Shown here: positions 41,018 to 49,502 of the stretch, piece after piece
How the letters are laid out: each line of letters begins with the position of its first letter
Numbering within the stretch: position 1 is the stretch's first letter
Source: Exiguobacterium sp. AM39-5BH
GTDB taxonomy: Bacteria; Bacillota; Bacilli; Exiguobacteriales; Exiguobacteriaceae
Direction of reading: 5' to 3'
DNA length: 64,000 nucleotides
NCBI RefSeq assembly: GCF_003467445.1
Contig: NZ_QSGS01000006.1
Coordinates: 1-64,000 of the forward strand
Made by a program: the position numbers and the translations under genes
The notes under the pieces: model-generated
Told to the model about the DNA's origin: nothing
Database searches by the model: none
Seen by the model: only the letters and a program-made list of their open reading frames with translations

Positions 41018-42367
41018 TTAGCGTGCGACCGTCTCCCGTTGTTTGAGGGCCGGCCAATAGTTTTCGTTCTCGTTAATCAAATCGTCAAGGATTTGACGGG
41101 CGACCGGCGCATCGACGACGGTCCGGTTGAGCGTGAGTGCCTGGAGTGCCTTTTCATAGCTGTTCTCGAAATAGGCGTCGACGACGAGCTGTTCGTAGGC
41201 GAGCTGTCCTTCAATCATCCCTTTGTAGAAGCGAGGAATGTGTCCGACAGCGAACGGTTTCGGTCCACGGTTCGTGAGCATCGCCGGCACTTCGACCATC
41301 GCATCATCCGGCAAGTTAGCGATGATGCCGTCGTTCTTCACCATGACGATGAAGATGTCGCCATTGTTGTAGGCGAGTGACGCTGCGACGCGAATCATGT
41401 AGCAACCGTGGATGTCGACTTCAAGATGCACGTTCTCGAGCGAGTCGTCAGCGATGATTTGATCGCACATCGAGAAGACACGTTGTTGGCGGCCGTTGAT
41501 GACTTGACGGGCCCGCGTGTTCTCTACGTCTTCCTTCTCCGCCATGTCGGACGGATACAAATAATACTGAAGGTACGTGTTCGGCAAGTATTCCGGGAAG
41601 TCGGTGAGCATCTTCTCGACTTGCTTGAACGTCTTGATCCAAGATGGGTCGTTTGCGATCTCTGAGTCTTCTGGGATAAACCCGTCCTCTAAGATGGCGC
41701 GCTTGATGTCTTCCGTCAATTCGTTGCCTTCTTTGTCATAGATGCCTGTGAACCAACCGAAGTGGTTGAGGCCGAAGTATTCCGGCACGAGATCCCAAAT
41801 TTCTTTGCCAAGAATCTTCGCGTAGCTCACCATGATTGCGGCCGGCATGTCACAGATATTCAAAATCTTTTTGTCATTCGGGTAGGCACGCTTCAACGCC
41901 TCGGCGACGATTGCGGCCGGGTTCGTATAATTTAAGATCCAACCGTCCGGTGAGCCTTGGCGGATGTCTGCGACGAGATCAATCATGTCCCCGATCGACC
42001 GCATCCCGTACGACATCCCACCCGGTCCACACGTCTCTTGTCCAACTACGCCGTGACGGAGCGGAATCTGTTCATCTTTCTCGCGCATCTCCAGGCCGCC
42101 CGTTCGAATTTGAACGAAGAAGAAGTCCTTGTCGCGGAAGGCGTATTCTTTGTCCGTCGTATACTCGAACAGCTCGAGCTCTGGGTAATGCTCACGCAAG
42201 ATGATTTCAGTCGCTTTGGCGACACGCTCCTGGCGCTCACCATCCGTATCGTAAAACGTGATGGAACGTAGTGGGAAGTGAGCCTTCTCTTCGATCAAGC
42301 TCATAATCATACCGATTGTGTACGTGCTGCCGCCACCGACGACGACGAGGCGTTGTCCTTGTTTCAT
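41018..42367 (-). CDS. malA: 6-phospho-alpha-glucosidase (GH4, NAD/Mn-dependent)
   Basis: 449 residues. NAD-binding start RLVVVGGGSTYTIGMIMSLI; DKDFFFVQIRTGG; catalytic and metal region GQETCGPGGMSYGMRSI, then ILNYTNPAAIVAEALKR, LNICDMPAAI (the Cys is a metal ligand) and YFGLNHFGWFTG (His). The CDMP rather than CNxP form fits the alpha-glucosidase branch (MalA/GlvA). Splits maltose 6-phosphate made by the neighbouring PTS. Divergent from a GntR regulator. Confidence 0.93.
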   Translation of the reverse strand: MKQGQRLVVVGGGSTYTIGMIMSLIEEKAHFPLRSITFYDTDGERQERVAKATEIILREHYPELELFEYTTDKEYAFRDKDFFFVQIRTGGLEMREKDEQIPLRHGVVGQETCGPGGMSYGMRSIGDMIDLVADIRQGSPDGWILNYTNPAAIVAEALKRAYPNDKKILNICDMPAAIMVSYAKILGKEIWDLVPEYFGLNHFGWFTGIYDKEGNELTEDIKRAILEDGFIPEDSEIANDPSWIKTFKQVEKMLTDFPEYLPNTYLQYYLYPSDMAEKEDVENTRARQVINGRQQRVFSMCDQIIADDSLENVHLEVDIHGCYMIRVAASLAYNNGDIFIVMVKNDGIIANLPDDAMVEVPAMLTNRGPKPFAVGHIPRFYKGMIEGQLAYEQLVVDAYFENSYEKALQALTLNRTVVDAPVARQILDDLINENENYWPALKQRETVAR

Positions 42368-42412
42368 GTGTGCGTTCCCCTTTCGAATACATACCTTATT
42401 GATTACAATACA

Positions 42413-42441
42413 AATTTAATACATATTATTTTAAACGTCAA
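42413..42441 (-). promoter_or_regulatory. malA promoter
   Basis: Minus strand TTGACG (42436-42441), 17 bases, TAAATT (42413-42418). AT-rich and within the divergent region shared with the GntR gene. Confidence 0.6.
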
Positions 42442-42447
42442 CAATAT

Positions 42448-42476
42448 TTTTGAAAACATTTTACTTTGTGTATACT
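42448..42476 (+). promoter_or_regulatory. gntR-family regulator promoter
   Basis: TTTTGA (42448-42453), 17 bases, TATACT (42471-42476). Back-to-back with the malA promoter, so one bound regulator could control both. Confidence 0.5.
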
Positions 42477-42513
42477 AGAAGTATGAATTCAGGTCGAAAT
42501 CGGAGGGTCAGTC

Positions 42514-43233
42514 ATGAAAGCAAAATCACCGCTCTACCAACAAGTCGCCCACAAAATGCGCACGTTTATCGAGTCCGGCACGTGGGCGCCCGGTGAGGCG
42601 ATTCCGACCGAGGCTCAACTCGTCGAAGAGTTCAGCGTCAGTCGAGTGACTGTCCGGCAGGCGGTCAAATTGCTCCAAGAGGAAGGTCTCTTATGGAAAC
42701 GACAGGGCAGCGGCACATACGTCCAGTCCGAAAAGATTGAACACAACATGTACGAATTAAAAAGCTTCACGGAAGACATGAAACGAGAAGGGAAAGAAGT
42801 GACGAACAAAGTACTCACCTTCACGTTGCAGCCACCGAGTGAGAAAGTGCGAGAGGCACTCGAACTCGAAGATGGCGAGCTCGTCTTCTACGTGAGGCGC
42901 CAACGATTCGCAGACGGCGAACCGCTCATCGTCGAGGACACATACTTGCCGCTAAAGCTGTTCCCCGACTTGACGTACGAAGTGATGTCGCAATCGAAGT
43001 ACGCCTATATCGAAGAAGTCAAACAGTTCAAGATTGCGGACAGTGTCCAAGAGTTCATCCCGGTGCTTCCGACAAAAGAGATTGCCGAGATGCTCGGAGT
43101 GAGTGAACGAACGCCCGTACTCAAAGTCGAACTTTATTCGTTTCTTATGGATGGCAGTCGGTTTGAGTTCACAGAAACGTATTTCAAGAGTGAAGAATAC
43201 CGCTTCATCATCCGCGCCGGACGAAGACATTAA
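42514..43233 (+). CDS. GntR/HutC-family regulator with UTRA domain
   Basis: 239 residues. Winged helix at 1-70 (SPLYQQVAHKMRTFIESGTW, FSVSRVTVRQAVKLLQEEGL); UTRA ligand domain from about 90 (ELEDGELVFYVRRQRFADGE, IVEDTYLPLKLFPDLTYEVM, FEFTETYFKSEEYRFII). Likely senses a phosphorylated alpha-glucoside and represses malA and the PTS gene, given its divergent position. GGAGGGTCAGTC precedes the ATG. Confidence 0.9.
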   Translation: MKAKSPLYQQVAHKMRTFIESGTWAPGEAIPTEAQLVEEFSVSRVTVRQAVKLLQEEGLLWKRQGSGTYVQSEKIEHNMYELKSFTEDMKREGKEVTNKVLTFTLQPPSEKVREALELEDGELVFYVRRQRFADGEPLIVEDTYLPLKLFPDLTYEVMSQSKYAYIEEVKQFKIADSVQEFIPVLPTKEIAEMLGVSERTPVLKVELYSFLMDGSRFEFTETYFKSEEYRFIIRAGRRH

Positions 43234-43234
43234 A

Positions 43235-43269
43235 AAGGACCTATGAATCACAGCGATTCACAGGTCCTT
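43235..43269. terminator. Bidirectional terminator
   Basis: AAGGACCTATGAATC ACAGC GATTCACAGGTCCTT between the convergent GntR and Lrp genes; nearly perfect stem. Confidence 0.85.
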
Positions 43270-43271
43270 CG

Positions 43272-43679
43272 TCAGTTAATGACGATCGACAACTTATAAT
43301 TGACGTACTTGCTGAGCCCGTCCAAAAAGGCGTTCAACTCTTGGTTCGACGGGAATCGGCACTCCAAGACGTAGCAGCCGTCCCCGCTCACCTTGTAGTT
43401 ATTGCGGACATACGGCCGGTGCTCCTCGAGGAATAGGAGGTACGGGTCGTGGAACGTGCTCGACGTAAAGATGGTGATCATCGCGTGGACCGGTAGCCCG
43501 AGCTTGTCCTCGTTCACGCGAATCGTATACCCTTCGATGATGCCGAGGTCTTCGAGCTTCTTGACGCGCGTCGCCGTCGCCTGCCCGGTCAAGTGTACGT
43601 GTGCCCCGAGTTCTTTCATCGTTATCCGGCTGTTCGCCTGTAGCGCCTCGATGATGAGGCGGTCAGTTGGATCGAGCAT
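43272..43679 (-). CDS. Lrp/AsnC-family transcriptional regulator
   Basis: 135 residues: HTH start DPTDRLIIEALQANSRITMK and ELGAHVHLTGQATATRVKKL, followed by the RAM ligand domain (LGLPVHAMITIFTSSTFHDP, KVSGDGCYVLECRFPSNQEL). Amino-acid-responsive regulators of this size usually act globally or on an adjacent gene; the divergent MBL hydrolase is the nearest candidate. Confidence 0.92.
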   Translation of the reverse strand: MLDPTDRLIIEALQANSRITMKELGAHVHLTGQATATRVKKLEDLGIIEGYTIRVNEDKLGLPVHAMITIFTSSTFHDPYLLFLEEHRPYVRNNYKVSGDGCYVLECRFPSNQELNAFLDGLSKYVNYKLSIVIN

Positions 43680-43797
43680 AGGTGGCTCCTTTCACGATTC
43701 AAGCCAATCCGTCCAAACACTTGATTCGTGTTATGTATGAAACGACGGCTGCTTGTTAGACTGTACATACATTATAGCTAAAAGGAGAGATTTTTCT

Positions 43798-44556
43798 ATG
43801 CACGTGCAACTGATCCGTAATGCCACACTCCGCGTTGAATACGCCGGAAAGACGTTCCTCATCGACCCGTTCCTCGGGGAGAAGGGCGCCTATCCCCCGT
43901 TCCCGAACTCTTCTCGGCAAGACGCTAATCCATTGGCCGACCTGCCAATCGCGATTGACGACATTCTGACAGGCGTCGATGCCGTCATCTTGACCCACCT
44001 GCATCTCGACCACTACGACGAGGTCGCGAAACAAGTTCTGCCGAAAGCGATCCCGCTGTTCGTTCAAAACGAGGATGATTTGACTGTCATCGAAGGCGAC
44101 GGCTTCACGAACGTGACCGTGTTGAGCGACACGACAGCATTCGAAGGAATCAGACTCACGAAGACAGCAGGGGAGCACGGGCGCGGTCCGATTTTAGAAA
44201 TGGCCGGTCTCGTGTGCGGTGTCGTCTTCACCCACCCTACGGAACAGACGCTCTATGTCGCCGGGGACACGGTTTGGTATGACGAAGTCGCCAAGACGAT
44301 TCAAGCGCATCAACCAGCAGTCATCGTCGTCAACGCCGGGGACAACCAATTCGTCGAAGGCGGGTCGCTCGTCATGAACGAAGAGGACGTCCGCCATGTT
44401 CACGAGGCTGCCCCGTCGGCGACGATTATCGCGGTCCACATGGAAGCGGTCAATCATTGGAAGCTGTCGCGTCCCGACTTACGCGCCTATGCGGCATCAC
44501 ACGGCTTCGCCGATCGCCTCATCGTTCCTGAAGACGGCGAGACGATTTCACGCTAA
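43798..44556 (+). CDS. MBL-fold metallo-hydrolase (UlaG-like)
   Basis: 252 residues from ATG at 43798 (AAAAGGAGAGATTTTTCT upstream). QLIRNATLRVEYAGKTFLID; metal motif ILTHLHLDHYDEVAKQ (HxHxDH); LYVAGDTVWYDEVAKTI; IIAVHMEAVNHWKLSR. Resembles the UlaG/YtkL-type lactonase or phosphodiesterase branch. Soluble; substrate unknown. Confidence 0.88.
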   Translation: MHVQLIRNATLRVEYAGKTFLIDPFLGEKGAYPPFPNSSRQDANPLADLPIAIDDILTGVDAVILTHLHLDHYDEVAKQVLPKAIPLFVQNEDDLTVIEGDGFTNVTVLSDTTAFEGIRLTKTAGEHGRGPILEMAGLVCGVVFTHPTEQTLYVAGDTVWYDEVAKTIQAHQPAVIVVNAGDNQFVEGGSLVMNEEDVRHVHEAAPSATIIAVHMEAVNHWKLSRPDLRAYAASHGFADRLIVPEDGETISR

Positions 44557-44563
44557 CGAAACG

Positions 44564-44596
44564 ATGCCCCTGACCTTCCACGTCAGGGGCATTTTT
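44564..44596 (+). terminator. Terminator
   Basis: ATGCCCCTGAC CTTCCAC GTCAGGGGCAT then TTTTAG, just after the MBL gene. Confidence 0.88.
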
Positions 44597-44685
44597 AGCT
44601 TCATCTTTGACTCCTGTTTGTGGTATTCTATGCTTCATACCGATGCCATGTCACCCGTTTTTTGCCTCGAGGGAGTTTTGTTAAG

Positions 44686-45402
44686 ATGAAGAAACGCGTC
44701 ATTTTGCTCATGTCGATCTTTTTGTTGATCAGCTCCCTGTCTCAGGCGGCGATCCCGAAACCGAAAGCCTATAACGACCGCAGTCTCATCTATTTGACGC
44801 TCGATGACGGACCGAATCGGAAGACGGGAGCGTTGCTCGACGTCTTGAAAAAGCATCGGGTGAAAGCGACCTTCTTCATCCTTGGGAAGAACATCGAGGG
44901 GAATGAGCATCTCATCCGACGCATCGTCGCCGATGGCCATCTGATCGCCTTGCATGGGATGACCCACGTGCGCGAGGAGTTTTATGCGTCGCCGATGACG
45001 GCCGTGCGTCAAATGAAGGACGTGCAACGTCTCATTTACGAAGTGACAGGCATTCATACGAATATGGCTCGTACGATTTACGGTAGTGACGCAGGCATGA
45101 CGCCTGCGCACTGGCAAGCGATGGACGAGGCCGGTTTTGAGATTTGGGACTGGAACGTAGGCAGTCTCGATCATATTTATAAGAAAGACAACGACCCGAT
45201 TGAGCAGCGTGTGTTCAATCGGCTTGAGGCGAATTACGAGATGAATATAGCCTCCATCATCTTGGCACACGATCACTCGATGACACCGCAAGCGCTCGAT
45301 ACGATTATCCGCTATGCGAAAGAACGCGACTATGAGTTCCGGACGTTAGAAGGGGTACATCCCCCGTACAACTTTTTCAATCCGTGGGAACCGAATCAAT
45401 AA
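44686..45402 (+). CDS. Secreted polysaccharide deacetylase (CE4/NodB)
   Basis: 238 residues. Signal peptide MKKRVILLMSIFLLISSLSQ with a probable cut after SQA. NodB motifs: LTLDDGPNRKTGALLDVL (catalytic Asp and metal Asp), LIALHGMTHVREEF (HxxxH), WDWNVGSLDHI and SIILAHDHSMTPQALDTII. Removes acetyl groups from peptidoglycan or extracellular polysaccharide. ATG at 44686 with GAGGGAG before it. Confidence 0.92.
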   Translation: MKKRVILLMSIFLLISSLSQAAIPKPKAYNDRSLIYLTLDDGPNRKTGALLDVLKKHRVKATFFILGKNIEGNEHLIRRIVADGHLIALHGMTHVREEFYASPMTAVRQMKDVQRLIYEVTGIHTNMARTIYGSDAGMTPAHWQAMDEAGFEIWDWNVGSLDHIYKKDNDPIEQRVFNRLEANYEMNIASIILAHDHSMTPQALDTIIRYAKERDYEFRTLEGVHPPYNFFNPWEPNQ

Positions 45403-45404
45403 AG

Positions 45405-45434
45405 AATGCCCCGCATCGATGGATGCGGGGCATT
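45405..45434. terminator. Bidirectional terminator
   Basis: AATGCCCCGCATC GATG GATGCGGGGCATT between convergent deacetylase and cdd. Confidence 0.85.
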
Positions 45435-45438
45435 ACTA

Positions 45439-45837
45439 TTACATCTCTAACTCTGTGAATGCGAGCGGGACGAGCTCTTCCAGCGTCACTTCTTTCACGT
45501 CGGCGTTGCCGTTCGTGAGCAACACTTTGAAGTCCGGGTCGCCGAACTCGACGAGCACTTGGCGGCAGATACTGCATGGCGGCAAGAAGTCGACCGTGTC
45601 ACCTGACACCGCGACGGCTTCAAAGTCGCCTTTTTTATACCCTTGCGCGACCGCTGTGAAGATGGCCGTACGCTCGGCACAGTTCGTCGCACCGAACGAG
45701 ACGTTCTCGACGTTGACGCCGTCGATGACCGTACCGTCCTTCATAAGAAGCGCCGCTCCGACGCGGAAGTTTGAATACGGCGAGTAGGCGTTCTCTTTCA
45801 CTTGGCGGGCACGCTCGACTAGTTGTTGTTGGTTCAT
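45439..45837 (-). CDS. cdd: Cytidine deaminase
   Basis: 132 residues. YSPYSNFRVGAALLMKDG, GATNCAERTAIFTAV (zinc Cys and catalytic Glu) and LPPCSICRQVLVEFGDP (PCxxC zinc ligands): the short tetrameric form. Converts cytidine and deoxycytidine to uridine in pyrimidine salvage. ATG at 45837 with GAGAGGACC at rather wide spacing. Confidence 0.95.
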   Translation of the reverse strand: MNQQQLVERARQVKENAYSPYSNFRVGAALLMKDGTVIDGVNVENVSFGATNCAERTAIFTAVAQGYKKGDFEAVAVSGDTVDFLPPCSICRQVLVEFGDPDFKVLLTNGNADVKEVTLEELVPLAFTELEM

Positions 45838-45959
45838 GGGATCATGGTCCTCTCTGACTCGAAATGAACTGATGCCAGTTCCCGGCCTCTCTTTTTTGGG
45901 CAGGATTTTTAGCATACACCTTAGGCCATCGCCACGTCAACGACTTTTTGATGACGCTT

Positions 45960-46514
45960 TCACTTGAGTCTTAACATTCTTGCCAACTGTTCATTCATTT
46001 CGTTCGGAGTGGCCGCAAAGTCACGTTCGGCCCAATGGATGATCATCCCGACGATGGCGTTCGCTTGATATGAACAGAACAACTCATGGTCAATCTCATC
46101 TTGCTTGTGTGACGCCGTGTCACGGAGAAGCAGCTTCCGCACCTCGTCGAACAGCATGTAATAGTACGCGAGCGGCACATTTTTCGAGAAGACGATGCGA
46201 TAGAAGTCGACGTACGTCTGGACGTGATGAAAGATACGGATTGTCGACGGTTCAAGCTCACGCGGATTGAGCAGCTTCACATGACGATACGGCTCCTCAT
46301 ACGACTTGGCGAGGTCGGCGGTGATCTCTTGGAAGTACTCCTCGAATACGTCCTCGACCCGGGCATAGTGCAAATAAAACGTGCCCCGATTGACATTTGC
46401 CACACGACAAAGTTCCGAAATCGTCACTTGTTCGAGTCGCCGATTCTTCAATAATTCGACGAGCGCCTCATGGAGCGCTCGTTTTGTTTTGATAACACGC
46501 AAGTCGGGCTTCAT
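45960..46514 (-). CDS. TetR/AcrR-family transcriptional regulator
   Basis: 184 residues. HTH: KRALHEALVELLKNRRLEQV then TISELCRVANVNRGTFYLHY, followed by an all-helical ligand domain with a TetR_C_7-like pattern. ATG at 46514, since GAGAGGGATG would otherwise overlap the first ATG. Divergent from the SDR gene; the palindrome between them is its likely operator. Confidence 0.9.
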   Translation of the reverse strand: MKPDLRVIKTKRALHEALVELLKNRRLEQVTISELCRVANVNRGTFYLHYARVEDVFEEYFQEITADLAKSYEEPYRHVKLLNPRELEPSTIRIFHHVQTYVDFYRIVFSKNVPLAYYYMLFDEVRKLLLRDTASHKQDEIDHELFCSYQANAIVGMIIHWAERDFAATPNEMNEQLARMLRLK

Positions 46515-46550
46515 GATTCGCACATCCCTCTCAACAGTTATGGCCTAAAG

Positions 46551-46616
46551 TGTTGATTACTCAACAGAATGTCTCTTTTTTGATGGTTGTAAGCGTTTTC
46601 TAAAATTCATTATAAT
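46551..46616 (+). promoter_or_regulatory. TetR operator, cre site and promoter upstream of the SDR gene
   Basis: TGTTGATTACTCAACA (46551-46566) is a perfect 6-4-6 palindrome. TTGTAAGCGTTTTCT (46587-46601) matches the CcpA cre consensus at all fixed positions. TATAAT (46611-46616) with TTGTAA (46587) at 18 bases gives a promoter whose -35 is inside the cre site. The SDR gene is therefore probably under both local and catabolite repression. Confidence 0.75.
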
Positions 46617-46655
46617 AATTATTGAACACATGTACAATAAAAGGAGGAGTCAGTT

Positions 46656-47405
46656 ATGCGGTTATCGGGGAAAGTGGCGATTGTCACAGGTGCAGCATCA
46701 GGAATGGGGAAAGCGATCGCGGAACTATATGCGAAGGAAGGAGCCCGCGTCGTCGTCTCGGATATGAATCTCGACGGAGCGCAGGCCGTCGTCGAGGGGA
46801 TTTCGGGCGAGGCGTTCGCGATCCAGACGGACGTCACATCTGAAGAAGCGTTGCAACAGTTGTTCGACGAGACGGTGAAGACGTTCGGTCAAGTCGACAT
46901 CCTCGTCAACAACGCCGGCATCATGGACGGGATGGAGCCAGTCGGTGAGATCTCGAACGACCGTTGGGAGAAAATCTTTGCCGTCAACACGGTGTCGGTC
47001 ATGAAATCGATGCGCATCGCCGTCGACTTGTTCACGAAGCAAGGGCACGGCGTCATCGTCAACAACATCTCGGCCGGGGGCTTGTATGGGGCTCGAGCCG
47101 GTGCGGCCTATACGGCGTCGAAACACGCTGTCGTCGGATTGACGAAGAACACGGCGTTCATGTATGCCGACCAAAACATCCGTTGTAACGGGATCGCACC
47201 GGGCGCGGTCGCGACGAACATCGGCTCGACGATGACGAACATGAGCCAGGCCGGGTTCGGTCGTCAACAACTCGGTATGGCCATCAACCCACGCATCGGA
47301 CAACCGGAAGAGATCGCTCAACTCGCCCTCTTCCTCGGCTCGGACGAATCGAGTTTCATTAACGGTCAAGTCGTCGCCATCGATGGTGGTTGGACCGCCT
47401 ATTAA
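46656..47405 (+). CDS. Short-chain dehydrogenase/reductase (SDR)
   Basis: 249 residues. Cofactor loop VAIVTGAASGMGKAIAELYA, ILVNNAGIMDG, catalytic Ser and YxxxK in NNISAGGLYGARAGAAYTAS, then KHAVVGLTKN; C-terminal SSFINGQVVAIDGGWTAY. Asp after the second strand (VVVSDMNLDG) suggests NAD preference. AAAGGAGGAGTCAGTT precedes the ATG. Substrate unknown; regulated as above. Confidence 0.93.
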   Translation: MRLSGKVAIVTGAASGMGKAIAELYAKEGARVVVSDMNLDGAQAVVEGISGEAFAIQTDVTSEEALQQLFDETVKTFGQVDILVNNAGIMDGMEPVGEISNDRWEKIFAVNTVSVMKSMRIAVDLFTKQGHGVIVNNISAGGLYGARAGAAYTASKHAVVGLTKNTAFMYADQNIRCNGIAPGAVATNIGSTMTNMSQAGFGRQQLGMAINPRIGQPEEIAQLALFLGSDESSFINGQVVAIDGGWTAY

Positions 47406-47407
47406 TC

Positions 47408-47447
47408 AAAAAAATGAGCCACATCCGACGCCGGATATGACTCCTTT
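47408..47447 (-). terminator. Terminator after siderophore permease operon
   Basis: Minus strand GAGTCATATCCG GCGT CGGATGTGGCTC then ATTTTTTT. Confidence 0.75.
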
Positions 47448-47451
47448 CTCG

Positions 47452-48483
47452 TTATAGCTCCCCTCTCCGGTTCATCCGGATCAAGAGATAAATCAAATAC
47501 GGCGCCCCGACCATGCCGGTGATGACACCGACCGGGTAGCGGGCCGTGAAGGCGAACTGACCGATGAGATCGGCCGTGAGCACCAAGATGACCCCGACGA
47601 GTGCCGCCGGGATGATCGTCGAACGACCGTCCCCGACGAGCCGCTTGGCAATCGGTCCCGCCAGGAACGCGACGAACGCGATCGGGCCGGTCGTCGCCGT
47701 CGCGAACGCCAGCATGAGCACCGAGGCGACGATGAGCAAAACGCGCGTCTGGTTCGTCTTGACACCGAGTGACGTCGCCGTCATCTCCCCGAGCTCTAAA
47801 ATCTGGAGCTGTCGGCTGAGCCGAAGGATGACCGGGAGGCAGAGCGCGACCGCGATCATGAGCGGCGGGAGCGTCTCCATCTTCACCCCGTTCAAACTAC
47901 CGCTCAACCAGCGCATCGCCGTCCCGACATCGTTTTGGCGGCTGATGAGCAACAGATAGTTGATGACCGCCGTCAGCATCGCTTGAATCCCGATGCCGAC
48001 TAAGACGAGCCGGCCGATCGAGAAGGCGGCGCCTTTCGACAAGAAGTAGATGGCGAGGACGGTCAATAACCCGCCGATAATCGAGATGATGGAGACGAAC
48101 GTATCGCTCGCCTGGAAGACGACGATGCCGAACACAGCTGCCGCACTCGAACCGGTCGTGATGCCGATGACGTTCGGGTTGGCGAGCGGGTTACGGAGCA
48201 TCGTCTGGAACACCGTGCCGGCGATCCCGAACGCGAGTCCGGCGAAGACGCCGGCGAGCATGCGCGGCAGACGAATCGTGCCGACGGCGAACGAGGCGCC
48301 CGGTACTTGTTCCCCGAACAAGACACGGACAACGTCTGCGACCGGATAAATCGTGTTGCCGAGCATGAGCATCGTCGCGCTCAACGTAAGGGCCAGTGCG
48401 AACAACACGAGCGTCACAACGACGGTGCGTTGCCGACGCTTGCGACTGTTCTGGATGATGGGTTGAATCGTTTGTTGGTTCAT
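47452..48483 (-). CDS. Iron-siderophore ABC transporter permease (FecCD family), subunit 2
   Basis: 343 residues from ATG at 48483, which overlaps the restored stop of the upstream permease (ATGA); a longer frame from 48567 lacks a ribosome binding site. About nine membrane segments with FAGLAFGIAGTVFQTMLRNP and LANPNVIGITTGSSAAAVFG, the GITTG motif of FecCD permeases, and ALVGVILVLTADLIGQFAFT near the end. Pairs with the next permease to form the channel. Confidence 0.92.
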   Translation of the reverse strand: MNQQTIQPIIQNSRKRRQRTVVVTLVLFALALTLSATMLMLGNTIYPVADVVRVLFGEQVPGASFAVGTIRLPRMLAGVFAGLAFGIAGTVFQTMLRNPLANPNVIGITTGSSAAAVFGIVVFQASDTFVSIISIIGGLLTVLAIYFLSKGAAFSIGRLVLVGIGIQAMLTAVINYLLLISRQNDVGTAMRWLSGSLNGVKMETLPPLMIAVALCLPVILRLSRQLQILELGEMTATSLGVKTNQTRVLLIVASVLMLAFATATTGPIAFVAFLAGPIAKRLVGDGRSTIIPAALVGVILVLTADLIGQFAFTARYPVGVITGMVGAPYLIYLLIRMNRRGEL

Positions 48484-49498
48484 ACGCCACGCACCTTCAC
48501 TTTCATCGTCAACGCGATCAAAATCGGGCCCCAACGAACGCCGTGACGATTCCGACTTCGAGTTCACCGGGACTGCCGAGCAACCGTCCTGCCACGTCAG
48601 CGAACGTCAATAAAATCGCGCCGGTGAGTGCCGACATCGGGATGATATACCGTTCATCCGCTCCGATGACCAAGCGGACGAGATGTGGCGCGAGCAGTCC
48701 GATAAAGCCGATCGGCCCGGCCAGTGCGGTCGCCGCCCCGCACAAAATGACACCTGCGAACGAGGCGATCCCTTTCAACGTGCCGATGCGGACACCGAGA
48801 CCTGTGGCGAGCTCTTCCCCGAGCGCCAAGATGTTGAGGGACGGTGCCGCCAAGATGGCGATGACGATCCCGCCGATAAAGAACGGCAGGAACGTCATGA
48901 TCGAGTCCATCGTCCCGGCCCCAACGCTGCCGACTTGCCAGAACCGGAACTGGTCCATGACGTTCGAGCGCGGAATCATGATGGCCATGACGAGTGACGA
49001 TAAGGCCGCACTCGTCGCCGCGCCGGCCAAGACGAGCTTGAGCGGCGTCGAACCGCCCCGACCGAGCGATCCGATACCGAACACGAACGCCGCCGTGAGG
49101 AGTGCCCCGACGAGCGCGAACCAAATATAGTCGCCCGCGGTCGAGATGTTGAAGAAGGCAATCCCGACGACGACGAACAGCGCCGCTCCCGTGTTGACGC
49201 CGAGAATGCTCGGATCGGCGATCGGGTTGCGCGTCACCGACTGCATCAATGCGCCCGAGACACCGAGTGCTGCCCCGCACATGAAACTGAACACCGTCCG
49301 AACGACCCGCTGCCGGACGATGTCCGCTTCATACGACTGAACAGCCGGACGGAATAAACCGTCAAGCAGTTCATCCCATCCGACTGTCCGTGAGCCGAAA
49401 GCAAGCGAAGCGAGCATACAGACGACGAGCAGGACGAGCGACCCTACGAGGAGGAGTCCGAACCGTCTCGGCGTGTGTAACTTCTTCGGCATATTCAT
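48480..49498 (-). pseudogene. Iron-siderophore ABC transporter permease (FecCD family), subunit 1, frameshifted at its end
   Basis: Runs normally through CGAALGVSGALMQSVTRNPI, ADPSILGVNTGAALFVVVG and LLGSPGELEVGIVTAFVGA, then breaks: the last residues should be PILIALTMKVKVRGV. Restoring one C in the CCC run near 48527 does this and places the stop overlapping the next ATG. It is probably functional if the lesion is a read error. Confidence 0.9.
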
Positions 49499-49502
49499 TT
49501 AA

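Noticed and set aside
47452..48567. Upstream start at 48567 for the second siderophore permease
   Set aside because: The extra residues are read from the end of the previous permease in the wrong frame; the ATG at 48483 overlapping the restored stop fits family length and operon structure.
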